Source: Halostagnicola sp. A56 (GTDB taxonomy: Archaea; Halobacteriota; Halobacteria; Halobacteriales; Natrialbaceae). From it: 37,084 bases of DNA. The notes under the pieces were generated by a model. That model saw only the letters and a program-made list of their open reading frames with translations, ran no database searches and was not told where the DNA came from. The stretch covers positions 24,678 through 61,761 of the forward strand of contig NZ_JMIP02000010.1 of assembly GCF_000691505.1 (NCBI RefSeq). Direction: 5' to 3'. The number at the start of each line of letters is the position of its first letter. Within the stretch, counting starts at the first letter, position 1. Positions 15,756 to 23,551 of this stretch are shown here, in pieces. The translations under genes and the position numbers were made by a program.

Positions 15756-15799
15756 CGAGAAAACGGAGATTTCGAGTGGATTCGTACCGAACTGTCCGC

Positions 15800-15952
15800 T
15801 CAGTGGTTCTCGTGGATGTGGTTGCGCAGCGCGTCGGTCTCGTCGAACTGCTCGTTACACTCAGCACACGTGTTGTGGTGAAGTGCGACGTGCTGGGTCA
15901 CTCCGGCGGCGCTCTGGAACTGTGCATCGCAACTGGAGCAGGTGTACGACAT
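15800..15952 (-). CDS. Two-finger C2H2 zinc-finger protein, 50 residues
   Basis: The minus-strand frame from ATG 15952 gives two consecutive C2H2 fingers. The first is C5-x2-C8-x12-H21-x3-H25 and the second is C29-x2-C32-x12-H45-x4-H50. Both match the zinc-finger spacing, and the protein has little else. Small proteins with one or two C2H2 fingers are known in archaea and probably bind nucleic acid or act as adaptors. It stands alone between the small-family pseudogene and the HEAT-like gene. A TATA-like TTATTAATG lies next to its start. In a metal-starvation context it could also serve as a zinc buffer; that is speculation. Confidence 0.8.
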   Translation of the reverse strand: MSYTCSSCDAQFQSAAGVTQHVALHHNTCAECNEQFDETDALRNHIHENH

Positions 15953-16092
15953 TACATTAATAATTGAGGCTCCGAGCCAATAAAAGGATTATTAAAAACT
16001 GGGTCAGAGAGATTGATACGGACTAGTAAATCGAGTCATTTGCTAACTAAGATTGTCCGGCTGGGATGTGAAGAAGTCCGCCCCAATCAGAG

Positions 16093-16359
16093 CTAGGTCA
16101 GCTCTTTTGCCCGTTTACGGAGAGGCTGTGCGAGACTTCTGTCGCTGACCAGCGTTTCGAGCTCGTTCATCGCCCGGCGCTGACCGATAGCGTTCAGTGC
16201 CTGACGACGATACCGCCCGTCGAGACCGTTCGTGACTACGATGAGGCGAAGTTGTGTGGTTGCTCCAGCCTCCGCGAGTCCGTTGATGGCGTCTTCCCGA
16301 GCGTGACGCTGCACGTTCTTGTCGACGACCGTCAGAAAGAGCGAGCGTGGTGAGGACAT
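16093..16359 (-). CDS. HEAT-like helical-repeat protein, 88 residues
   Basis: An 88-residue basic protein starting two bases after the stop of the third cobW gene on the same strand, so it is in the same operon. The sequence reads as paired amphipathic helices: AREDAINGLAEAGATTQLRLIVV, then GRYRRQALNAIGQRRAMNELETLV, then LAQPLRKRAKEL. The RRQALNAIG segment resembles HEAT/PBS-lyase repeats. Such modules often mediate protein contacts, for example in metal-enzyme maturation (as in EpcE/lyase-like proteins). No specific function can be given. Confidence 0.65.
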   Translation of the reverse strand: MSSPRSLFLTVVDKNVQRHAREDAINGLAEAGATTQLRLIVVTNGLDGRYRRQALNAIGQRRAMNELETLVSDRSLAQPLRKRAKELT

Positions 16360-16361
16360 CG

Positions 16362-17636
16362 TCAGTCGGCGAGACCGACCTCTTCGGCACTGTTCTCGCC
16401 CGCTTCGGTGTCCTCGCTCTCCGCCGCTCCATCCTCGGATTCGAACGTCGGGAAACGGTCTTCGAATGCACCCCAGTCCACGTCCATCTCCTCGTCGGTC
16501 AGCGTCGCTGCATCGAGATCCGCTCGGAGCGCATCGTGGTCCATGTCGGTACCGATAAGGACGAGTCGGGTCCCTCTGTCACCCCACTCTTCATCCCACA
16601 CCTCCTCTAGCTGGGCATTGGCCTCGAGGTAGGCCTCTCGCTCTTCGGCCGGACGGGCCGCAATCCACCCGCCCGCGGGTGCGATTCGGATGGATTGGCC
16701 AGCAGCATCTATCCCCAGTGCCATCTCCTCACGCCCCGCGAGCCAGAAGTGACCCTTCGACCGGACGACGTTCGTCGGAAACTCGTCCAGCAGCTCGGCG
16801 AATCGTTCGGGATGGAACGGTCGGCGGGACTCGAAGACGAACGAGGTGACGCCGTGTTCCTCCTCGGCGGACTCGTGCGGTTCCTGCAGTTCCTGCATCC
16901 AGCCCGCGGATTGACTCGCTTCGTCGAAATCGAACCGACCGGTATCGACGATTGCGTCCGGATCGACGGCGCCGTGTTCGGTGCGGATGATCTCCGCGCG
17001 CGGTTGCAGTACCTCGAGCATCGTTTCAATCTCGTCGAGCGTCTCCTCGTCGATGAGGTCACACTTGTTCAACAGGAGGACGTCACAGAACTCGATCTGT
17101 TCGACCAAGAGGCTTCCAAGGTCCTTCTCGGTGTCACCGTCCATGAGAGATTCCTTTGAATCGAACGTCGTCCAGAACTGGTGGGCGTCGACCACCGTGA
17201 CGGTCGTATCGAGTTCGTAGTAGTCCATCACCTCGATACCGGTCTCCTCGTAGAACTCCGTCGGATCGAGATCACCTTGATCGAATCCCATGGTGAGCGT
17301 CTGGGCGACGGGTAACGGTTCGGCGACGCCCGTCGATTCGATGACCAGGTAGTCGAACTCGCGGGCTTGTGCGAGCTTCGCAAGCGCGTCCAGCAGGTCG
17401 CCGCGCAACTCACAACAGATGCAGCCGTTCGACAGTTCAATCAAATCTTCGTCGTCCTCCGAGATGTCCGAGTGTTCGGCGACGCGCTCGGCGTCGACGT
17501 TCACCTCGCCCATGTCGTTGACGAGGACCGCGACATCCAGGTCCGTTCGCGTGTTCAGGAGGTTATTCAGCACGGTCGTCTTGCCCGCGCCGAGGTTGCC
17601 GCTCAGCACGGTGACGGGAATCGTCTCTTGACTCAT
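16362..17636 (-). CDS. CobW/G3E-family metallochaperone GTPase (3)
   Basis: A 424-residue GTPase with P-loop GNLGAGKT at 13-20, CxCC at 72-75 (SNGCICCELRGD), ESTGVAEP and NKCDL. The CobW_C domain includes RRPFHPERFAELL and EEWGDRGTRLVLIG. It ends in a Glu/Ser-rich acidic tail. It lacks the long His loop of copy 2. An insertion at about 130-145 (GIEVMDYYELD) distinguishes it. It diverges from the flavoprotein-uS14-FeoB operon across a 52-base promoter region, so both are likely switched together. With a zinc-sparing ribosomal protein across the promoter, a zinc-chaperone role like that of ZNG1/COG0523 proteins is favoured. Confidence 0.9.
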   Translation of the reverse strand: MSQETIPVTVLSGNLGAGKTTVLNNLLNTRTDLDVAVLVNDMGEVNVDAERVAEHSDISEDDEDLIELSNGCICCELRGDLLDALAKLAQAREFDYLVIESTGVAEPLPVAQTLTMGFDQGDLDPTEFYEETGIEVMDYYELDTTVTVVDAHQFWTTFDSKESLMDGDTEKDLGSLLVEQIEFCDVLLLNKCDLIDEETLDEIETMLEVLQPRAEIIRTEHGAVDPDAIVDTGRFDFDEASQSAGWMQELQEPHESAEEEHGVTSFVFESRRPFHPERFAELLDEFPTNVVRSKGHFWLAGREEMALGIDAAGQSIRIAPAGGWIAARPAEEREAYLEANAQLEEVWDEEWGDRGTRLVLIGTDMDHDALRADLDAATLTDEEMDVDWGAFEDRFPTFESEDGAAESEDTEAGENSAEEVGLAD

Positions 17637-17642
17637 CTGTTA

Positions 17643-17654
17643 TTAATACTAGAG
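17643..17654 (+). promoter_or_regulatory. Operator-like motif, copy 4
   Basis: TTAATACTAGAG matches TTAACTCTAGAG in 10 of 12 bases. It lies 7 to 18 bases before the start of cobW3 (minus strand) and beside the TATA box that serves both directions. Confidence 0.35.
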
Positions 17655-17656
17655 CG

Positions 17657-17670
17657 TATATTATTTATAA
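17657..17670. promoter_or_regulatory. Shared TATA region of divergent cobW3 and flavoprotein operons
   Basis: GTATATTATTTATA-type sequence sits 21 to 34 bases from the cobW3 start and 19 to 32 bases from ATG 17689. It reads as a TATA box in both directions. Confidence 0.5.
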
Positions 17671-17688
17671 TTGGCTATCTACTACCAA

Positions 17689-18849
17689 ATGTTGTTAACA
17701 GTGACACTCGAAGAAGCTCGGAAATACGAGTCGCTGGACGTAGCGATCGTCGGAGCAGGTGCCGCAGGCGTCGGTGTTGGAGTCGTCCTCGCGGATCTGG
17801 GTCTCGACTCCTACGCCATCCTCGAGCGAGACGAAGTCGGGGCGTCGTTCCAACGGTGGCCAGAGGAGATGCACCTCATCACACCATCGTTTCCCAGCAA
17901 CAGTTTCGGCTGCCGGGACCTGAACGCGGTCACCACTGACACCTCGCCCGCATTTGCGCTCGACCGTGAACACCCGACCGGCAGAGAGTACGCCGAATAT
18001 CTCCACGGAATCGTCGAGTTCCACGACTTACCCGTCCGAACCGGGGTAGACGTGGAGTCGGTACAGCGACACGACGACGGATTCGTACTCCACACGTCTA
18101 CTGGCGTCATCCAGAGTCGATTCGTCATCTGGGCGGCCGGCCAGTTCGGGCAACCGAACGACGATCCGTTCCCCGGCGCGACTCACTGCGTCCACAACTC
18201 CCGAGTCGAGTCCTGGAGTACGTTCGCCAACGAGTGTGTCGAGGATCCCATCGTCGTCGGCGGCGGGTACGAGAGCGGTATCGACGCGGCACTCGCACTC
18301 GCCGATCTGGGTCACGAAGTGGTCGTCATCGACGAGGAAGGGCCGTGGCAGTTCCGGGGACCGGATCCGAGCGAGGTTCTCTCCCCATATACCAGCCAGC
18401 GGTTGCAAGACGCATTCGAACACGACGCACCGATCGCCCTCGAAGACGGAATTCGAATCGAGCGCGTCGATGTCGACGAAGAGACGTTCGACATAATCGG
18501 TACCGACGGAGCGTCGTTTACGACACGGAATCGGCCGGTGCTCGCGACCGGATTCGAGAGCGGACTCGGACTCGTCGACGAACACTTCGAGTTCGAGAAC
18601 GGCCAGCCCCAACTGACCGAACGAGACGAGTCGACCACCACTCCCGGTCTGTTTCTCGCCGGTCCACAGGTCGCTCACAACGGCCAGCAGTTCTGCTTTA
18701 TCTACAAGTTCAGACAGCGCTTCGCCGTCGTCGCCGACGAAATCGCCACCAGGCTCGACGTCGACCGAACTCCTCTCGACGAGTACCGTGAGAAGAGCAT
18801 GTTCCTCGAGGACTTGTCATGCTGCGATCCCGACATGTGCGACTGCTAA
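17689..18849 (+). CDS. FAD/NAD(P)-dependent oxidoreductase with C-terminal Cys cluster
   Basis: A 386-residue cytoplasmic flavoprotein with FAD motif GAGAAG at 22-27, a monooxygenase/YpdA-like segment ([21 protein letters not shown]), [12 protein letters not shown] and a second dinucleotide motif [14 protein letters not shown]. Relatives include FAD-dependent monooxygenases and bacillithiol-disulfide reductase-like proteins. The last ten residues are [10 protein letters not shown], giving four Cys (378, 379, 384, 386) that look like a metal- or thiol-exchange tail. ATG 17689 is chosen by TATA distance; GTG 17701 is possible. It leads the operon with the zinc-less uS14. It may reduce metal-binding thiols or deliver a metal, but that is inference. 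Confidence 0.78.
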   Translation: MLLTVTLEEARKYESLDVAIVGAGAAGVGVGVVLADLGLDSYAILERDEVGASFQRWPEEMHLITPSFPSNSFGCRDLNAVTTDTSPAFALDREHPTGREYAEYLHGIVEFHDLPVRTGVDVESVQRHDDGFVLHTSTGVIQSRFVIWAAGQFGQPNDDPFPGATHCVHNSRVESWSTFANECVEDPIVVGGGYESGIDAALALADLGHEVVVIDEEGPWQFRGPDPSEVLSPYTSQRLQDAFEHDAPIALEDGIRIERVDVDEETFDIIGTDGASFTTRNRPVLATGFESGLGLVDEHFEFENGQPQLTERDESTTTPGLFLAGPQVAHNGQQFCFIYKFRQRFAVVADEIATRLDVDRTPLDEYREKSMFLEDLSCCDPDMCDC

Positions 18850-18851
18850 TT

Positions 18852-19037
18852 ATGACACGAGATACTCCACAGAAAGACAGTGAAACCGAGCAACCGAACG
18901 AAGCGAGAGACGACAACCGACACGTCTGCCGAATGACGGGCCGCGAACAGGGTCTCGTCGGTAAGTACGACATCTGGCTCTGCCGGCAGTCGTTCCGTGA
19001 ACTGGCTCCGAAGATGGGATTCGAAAAATATGACTGA
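18852..19037 (+). CDS. Zinc-ligand-deficient paralogue of ribosomal protein uS14
   Basis: A 61-residue protein whose C-terminal half is archaeal uS14: [17 protein letters not shown], then [15 protein letters not shown]. Normal archaeal uS14 has a zinc ribbon C-x2-C-x14-C-x2-C. Here the first pair is C26-R-M-T29 and the second is C44-R-Q-S47, so the second Cys of each pair is lost while spacing is intact. Two ligands cannot hold structural zinc. This matches the C-minus ribosomal paralogues used by bacteria under zinc limitation. The gene starts two bases after the flavoprotein stop and overlaps the FeoB-like gene by eight bases. The standard uS14 gene is presumably elsewhere. Identification as uS14 is firm; the zinc-sparing role is inferred. 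Confidence 0.88.
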   Translation: MTRDTPQKDSETEQPNEARDDNRHVCRMTGREQGLVGKYDIWLCRQSFRELAPKMGFEKYD

Positions 19038-20739
19038 TGCACGGAATCTCACGGGCAACGTCCCATCGACGGAGAACGGCGGAAAGGAAACCGTCGTGGT
19101 CGTCGGCAAGGAGAGCGTCGGGAAGTCAGAAATCGTCGCTGGCCTCTCCGGGACGACGCCGACGACCGGGAACTTCCGGGGAACGACCGTCGACGTCGAG
19201 CGATACGAATCCGAGGAGTTCGTCTTTGTCGACACACCCGGTATCCTGCTCGGGACGGATACCGAGACCACTCGGACGGCGATCAGCACCGTCGAAGAGA
19301 CCGAGACCGTGTTACTCGTCGTCCGCGCGACGAACATCGACGACGATCTCGAAGATCTGCTACCGCTGGCGCAAGGAAAGGTTGGCGCTATCGCGGTGAC
19401 GTTCTGGGACAAAGTGGAGAACCCGGCCGCAGCGCGTGACGAACTGGACGCGCTTGCCGACGACCTCGGAGTCCCGATCGCTCCGGTGGACGCGCGAAAC
19501 GTTTCCCGCGTCGCAACTGACGGCGGCGGCACTGCAATCGACGGCACCGACCACAAGCGACTCGTCAACGCGCTTCACGACGCCAACGAGTTCCCGGGGC
19601 GGGTTCACCGACAGACGGGTATTCATCTCGACCCGCCGGAGACGATTATCGAGCATCCGCTCCTCGGCCCGTTCGTCAGTATCGTCTTGCTCCTGTTGCC
19701 AGCCGCGGCCGCAGTTCACTTCGCCAACGCTGCGGCTGCCGAACTCTCCCCTCGAGTGAGTACACTTCTAGAACCCGCGGTCCAGTGGGCGAGCGATCTT
19801 CCAGGACCGCTCGCAGCAGTCCTGGGCGGCGACTACGGCCTGCTCTCGATGGGGCCGTTCCTGTTCGTCTGGGCTGGACCGACGATTCTCATCTTCGCGG
19901 TCTTCATGGCCGTCTACAAGAAGAGCGGACTCGTCACGCGAATCACGGCGTCACTCCACCCACACCTTCGGCGCGTGGGCCTCACCGGTCGGGATCTCGT
20001 TCGAGTGGTCATGGGATTCGGTTGTAACGTCCCGGCAGTCACCAGCACTCGAGGCTGTTCTGACTGTACGCGCCGAACGACCGTCTCGGCGATTGGGTTC
20101 GGCTCGGCCTGTTCGTACCAGTTCCCAGCGACGCTCGCTGTGTTCGCAGCCGTCGAGATGCCATGGCTCGTTCTCCCGTACGTCGGGATTCTCACGATCA
20201 CGACACTCGTCTACGCTCGCCTGATCGCTCCCGAGCGTGCTCGAACGGCGTCGCTGGCTACCGAGAACCGCGCGTTCCTCCAGTGGCCGACCTGGCAGTC
20301 CGTGTGGCGCGAGGCTAAGACCGTGATTCGGAGTTTCTTCCTGAAGGCGCTCCCAGTCTTCGCCGGGATCGTCCTCGTCGCATCGCTTCTCGATTATTTC
20401 GGCATTCTGGACGTGATCGGTGAGGCCCTCTCACCAGTGATGGGGCTGTTCAACCTCCCCGGTGAGACCGCACTCGTCGTCGTGATGGGGTCGATCCGTA
20501 AGGACGGTCTGCTTCTGTTACAGTCGGATGGTCTCAGCGCGACGCTGTCCGCGATGACTCCCGTGCAGGTACTGACCGCCGTCTACCTAGCGGGGGTGCT
20601 ACTTCCGTGCCTGGTGACTGCGATCACCGTCGCGAAGGAACTCTCCCCGAGGTACGCCGGACGGATGCTACTCCGTCAGGCAGCAGCTGCCGTCGGTTTC
20701 TCGCTACTCATCGGATGGGGTGGTGCCGTCATCTTATAA
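19030..20739 (+). CDS. Divergent FeoB-like GTPase-coupled metal transporter
   Basis: A 569-residue protein. The N-terminal G domain has GKESVGKS at 26-33 and DTPG at 68-71. The guanine-specificity motif is degenerate: TFWD near 124 stands where N-x-x-D is expected. Two gate domains follow, with the FeoB hallmarks GFGCNVPAV (from 329) and GSIRKDG, and about eight membrane helices. C343-S-D-C346 sits just after the first hallmark, and [10 protein letters not shown] follows. FeoB normally imports Fe(II). At 569 residues it is shorter than typical FeoB, and no FeoA is present. The start overlaps uS14 by eight bases, so it is co-translated with a zinc-sparing protein and may carry zinc or another metal. 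ATG 19030 is preferred over an upstream start inside uS14. Confidence 0.85.
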   Translation: MTDARNLTGNVPSTENGGKETVVVVGKESVGKSEIVAGLSGTTPTTGNFRGTTVDVERYESEEFVFVDTPGILLGTDTETTRTAISTVEETETVLLVVRATNIDDDLEDLLPLAQGKVGAIAVTFWDKVENPAAARDELDALADDLGVPIAPVDARNVSRVATDGGGTAIDGTDHKRLVNALHDANEFPGRVHRQTGIHLDPPETIIEHPLLGPFVSIVLLLLPAAAAVHFANAAAAELSPRVSTLLEPAVQWASDLPGPLAAVLGGDYGLLSMGPFLFVWAGPTILIFAVFMAVYKKSGLVTRITASLHPHLRRVGLTGRDLVRVVMGFGCNVPAVTSTRGCSDCTRRTTVSAIGFGSACSYQFPATLAVFAAVEMPWLVLPYVGILTITTLVYARLIAPERARTASLATENRAFLQWPTWQSVWREAKTVIRSFFLKALPVFAGIVLVASLLDYFGILDVIGEALSPVMGLFNLPGETALVVVMGSIRKDGLLLLQSDGLSATLSAMTPVQVLTAVYLAGVLLPCLVTAITVAKELSPRYAGRMLLRQAAAAVGFSLLIGWGGAVIL

Positions 20740-20742
20740 CCG

Positions 20743-21177
20743 ATGACCGGCGAAACAATGACACTCGCGTTCGAACTGGCTGCCCTGCAGCAGACTCGTG
20801 AACCACAGGCGGTGGTCGTCGGTGCGCGACAATGGGCGCAGAAGGTCGGTCTGACCACGGTAGATTCTGGGGCAGCCCACACCTTCAGTTCAAAAAATCT
20901 CGTTCGTCGCGACTTTCAGATAACGCCGACCACCTCGAACTTCCAGCATCTCCATACCCGGTTCACAACCGAGAGACACGTTCTGGTCGGCGAAGCTCCC
21001 GACCGTCCCGATTACCTTCCGCAGAAGTACTGGGAGTATCTCACTCTCGCGGACGCCGCCAGTGCTGCCGGCTGGGAACTCGACAACAAGGAGACCACGC
21101 CACGGAAACAGATGATCTCCTGGTTGGCTCGTGTACTCAGGAGTGTCCGAGATCGTTCACAATCGACTTTTGAGTGA
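20743..21177 (+). CDS. Haloarchaeal small-family protein (possibly DUF7124)
   Basis: A 144-residue soluble protein starting three bases after the FeoB-like stop. It opens MTLAFELAALQQTREPQAVVVGARQWA-like and contains TERHVLVGEAPDRPDYLP and YLTLADAASAAGWEL. A decayed relative sits at 15365-15755, also right after a flavoprotein gene. No enzymatic motif is seen. Repeated occurrence in flavoprotein operons suggests a linked role. ATG 20758 is an alternative start that would match the pseudogene more closely. The DUF number is from memory. Confidence 0.7.
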   Translation: MTGETMTLAFELAALQQTREPQAVVVGARQWAQKVGLTTVDSGAAHTFSSKNLVRRDFQITPTTSNFQHLHTRFTTERHVLVGEAPDRPDYLPQKYWEYLTLADAASAAGWELDNKETTPRKQMISWLARVLRSVRDRSQSTFE

Positions 21178-21400
21178 TCAACAGCACCACGAGTCAACGG
21201 ATATTCAACCTAAAACTAGCTATCCTCCGAAACTGTGTGCACCCGGCAACCACGTGAATCTCGTCACGCACACCAACCACGGTCATCCGGAGGGGTACCT
21301 CTACGACATCTTAGAGAACGAACGCGGCGAAGACGTTGATTGGGAGTACATCGAACAGTGTGGTTGTGGGGGACACGTCCTCAGAGTTCACGTTCCGTAG
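21170..21400 (+). CDS. CGCGG-type small protein, putative modified peptide or metal binder
   Basis: A 76-residue product from TTG 21170 (MSDQQHHESTD...), overlapping the stop of the previous gene; GTG 21131 is an alternative start. It carries a Cys23, a His-rich stretch HVNLVTHTNHGHPEG (28-42) and near the C-terminus C64-G-C66-G-G-H. Haloarchaeal proteins with a conserved CGCGG near the end have been described by annotators as likely radical-SAM-modified peptides. No radical SAM gene is in the window. Alternatively the His and Cys residues simply bind a metal. It is the last gene of the flavoprotein-uS14-FeoB operon. Confidence 0.7.
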   Translation: MSDQQHHESTDIQPKTSYPPKLCAPGNHVNLVTHTNHGHPEGYLYDILENERGEDVDWEYIEQCGCGGHVLRVHVP

Positions 21401-21412
21401 CGTTCGTACTTC

Positions 21413-22078
21413 TTAAAACAATTCAACCCGAATATCTGCATCTTCGAGGTCGCTTACAAACGCATCAGCATCGGTTTCAATGGGCTCGAAGGTATCGTAG
21501 TGAACCGGGAGTACTATCTCAGGATCGATGTGCTGTGCGAATTCGGCGGCTTCACGCCGATCCATGGTGAAGTGGCCGCCGATCGGCGGAATAAATACGT
21601 CGGTGGTGACGGACCGATGGTGATCGAGGAAGTCAGTGTCAGACGAGAAGAAGACAGTTGTATTGTCGACGGTAAGGAGGAGACCGATTACTTCCCCTTC
21701 GGCGTGGAACGGAGTTCCGTCTTCGTCGACGTGCTCGCCTTCGGGATCGTTGTAGGCGGGTATCGTCCGAACAGTGATCCCATCGACCGTTCTTTCTCCC
21801 TCGAGTGGGAGGTCGACGACATCGAAGTCGAGATCGGTCGTGTCAACTGCATCGTAGACGGCGATGGTGGAATCCGAGGTGGCGACTGCCTCGATCGCGT
21901 CAGGGTCGTAATGATCGAAATCGTCGTGCGTGACGAACACGATATCCGCGTCTTTCGGCTCGCTATCCAGTACCTCGCTCCAGGGATCGATGTAGATAAC
22001 GGTGTTATCGTCGGTTTCGATCCGAACGCTTGCATGTCCGAGTCGATCGAAGCTCAGGCTATCGTAATCGGTAGTCAT
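21413..22078 (-). CDS. MBL-fold metal-dependent hydrolase (UlaG-like)
   Basis: A 221-residue beta-lactamase-fold hydrolase from ATG 22078. It has LGHASVRIETDDNTVIYIDPW at the start, the metal motif THDDFDHYDP (H-x-D-x-D-H form, one His replaced by Asp), later FFSSDTDFLDHH, IGGHFTMDRREAAEF and LPVHYDTFEPI. UlaG-like proteins use one or two metals, usually Zn or Mn. It converges on the CGCGG gene with a 12-base gap. Product length is normal. Substrate unknown. Confidence 0.85.
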   Translation of the reverse strand: MTTDYDSLSFDRLGHASVRIETDDNTVIYIDPWSEVLDSEPKDADIVFVTHDDFDHYDPDAIEAVATSDSTIAVYDAVDTTDLDFDVVDLPLEGERTVDGITVRTIPAYNDPEGEHVDEDGTPFHAEGEVIGLLLTVDNTTVFFSSDTDFLDHHRSVTTDVFIPPIGGHFTMDRREAAEFAQHIDPEIVLPVHYDTFEPIETDADAFVSDLEDADIRVELF

Positions 22079-22213
22079 TGCTACCAGATCATACGAATTC
22101 GAGTGACTTAGTACCCATCTCCGAGCGACTTTTCGGTTCCGTTTGGCCCGCAAAATTAAAGCGCAGGAATTCGCGATAGTAATACTCGATCTCGGTCGGT
22201 TGCGTTGGTGGCT

Positions 22214-22988
22214 TCAGTCCGTCGTATTTCGAATCGAAACTGCTAATTCGTGCGCGGCGGTGCCATGGGCCATGAAGACGCCGACACCGACGGCACCGAC
22301 GAGCAACACCATGCTGATGACGCTCCAGATCATCGTCGCGCCGGTCGGCGTGTTGCCCGCGTCGGGGTTGTACGGCCACTCGTTCGTGAAGCTGGTATCG
22401 CTCCGCGGTCGATCGGTGTGAGAGATCCACGCGGTCCAGAGTGCGAAGTCGGCGAACTGTCGCGCTTCCTCCTCGGAGCCGATGAAATCAGCGGGGACGC
22501 CGCGCTCGAGCGATCCCTCGTGGTATCGCTGGGCGTACTCGTCGCGGACCTGTTCGTGTGCGTAGACCTCCGGGGCGGAGTACTCGATGGTTTCTGCGCC
22601 TTCGGTGAACTGCTCGTCGAGGTCGTCTTCGACGAGCCGATCGATTCCGCCCTGTTCGGCCGGCTTGAGGTCCGTGTACGCCGTCTCGTGCCGTTCCTGG
22701 GCGTAGTACTCCCGCACGTGTTCGACTTTCAGATCGAGCGTATCGGCGGTGTAATCGACGCCGTAGTACGCGCCGTTGCCGAGGATCGACCCGTGGTTCA
22801 TCAGGCTATTTTGCTGGAACGCCACCTTCCCGTCCTGAACCTGCGATTGCGTGGCGACGGTTTCGCCGTCGGGGCCGATCACTTCCTGCGGAATCGGCGG
22901 GACCTGCTGTGCGGAGTACAGCGCACCGCCACCCAGCACCAGCAGATTGATCGCGAAAACCGTGATCAGCGCTTTCGCGATCGTCGAT
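22214..22988 (-). pseudogene. Truncated quinol-dependent nitric oxide reductase (qNor)
   Basis: The minus strand encodes the N-terminal membrane helix and extracellular domain of a qNor-type NorB: AKALITVFAINLLVLGGGALYSAQQVPPIP, SLMNHGSILGNGAYYGVDYTADTL and GSEEEARQFADFALWTAWISHT, followed by the next helix WSVISMVLLVGAVGVGVF. Homology ends at about 22268 (MAHGTAAHEL... is unrelated), before every haem and non-haem-iron ligand helix. Upstream of residue GGG no Met start is visible in frame. So about one third of the gene remains and it is dead. Together with the DUF2249 stump at 826-1047 it suggests an old denitrification cluster. Confidence 0.82.
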
Positions 22989-23551
22989 CTAGTGATTTGT
23001 ATAGGTGATTGTTAATACGGACATCCGAAAGTATAGGTGTGCTGAAACTCTGCGATCATCACCGTGTGAGAAACCGACCGAATACGGCGTACTCGATCCT
23101 CGATGGCGGACCGATCCAAACCCCTCGAGAAATCGGTCAGACGCCGGCTCGTAAGACGGGCACGATCCGGCGCCGGTATCGAACAACGGGTCATCCGCGC
23201 CAAGCGGGACTGATGTACCGACATGCTAGCACGGTTGTCAAACGGTGGCATACACCTATCGGAGAAGATGTTCGATAAAAAGCAATAACGGACATCCGTT
23301 TCACAGGCGCGGTCTACATCGAGTCCGTACGGTCGAGCGTTCGCGCGACTTTGGCTGCGCGGAACTGATGCGAGATTCTGGGAGGGTCCCCTCTCGAGGC
23401 GCGAGAAACGAGACGCTCGAGGCCGTTCGATCGGCGTGCGTTCCTCACGGTGACGAGACTGACGAGACGGTGGAGTCGCCCCGGAATACGACCGAAAGCG
23501 TCGCTCTTCTCGGCCGAGGACCAACGGATCAGCGAGCGGTTCGAGATAGCT
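22989..23551. other. No supported gene (563 bases)
   Basis: Open frames here lack haloarchaeal amino-acid composition; a 36-residue basic ORF at 23103-23213 (+) is the only candidate and is weak. The 11-mer ACGGACATCCG occurs at 23017-23027 and again at 23288-23298, and GTATAGGTG occurs twice near 23000 and 23031. These may mark a rearranged or former element. Confidence 0.4.

Noticed and set aside
18234..18791. Arg-rich open frame overlapping the flavoprotein
   Set aside because: A frame shadow; the flavoprotein motifs and Cys tail are in the chosen frame.
22089..22266. Minus-strand segment with PTQPTEIEYYYREFLRFNF
   Set aside because: It looks protein-like but I could not match it to a transposase or other family, and it is joined to the qNor remnant, so it is not listed as a gene.
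23012..23524. A 170-residue minus-strand frame
   Set aside because: Arg/Ser-rich composition unlike haloarchaeal proteins and no similarity to known folds.
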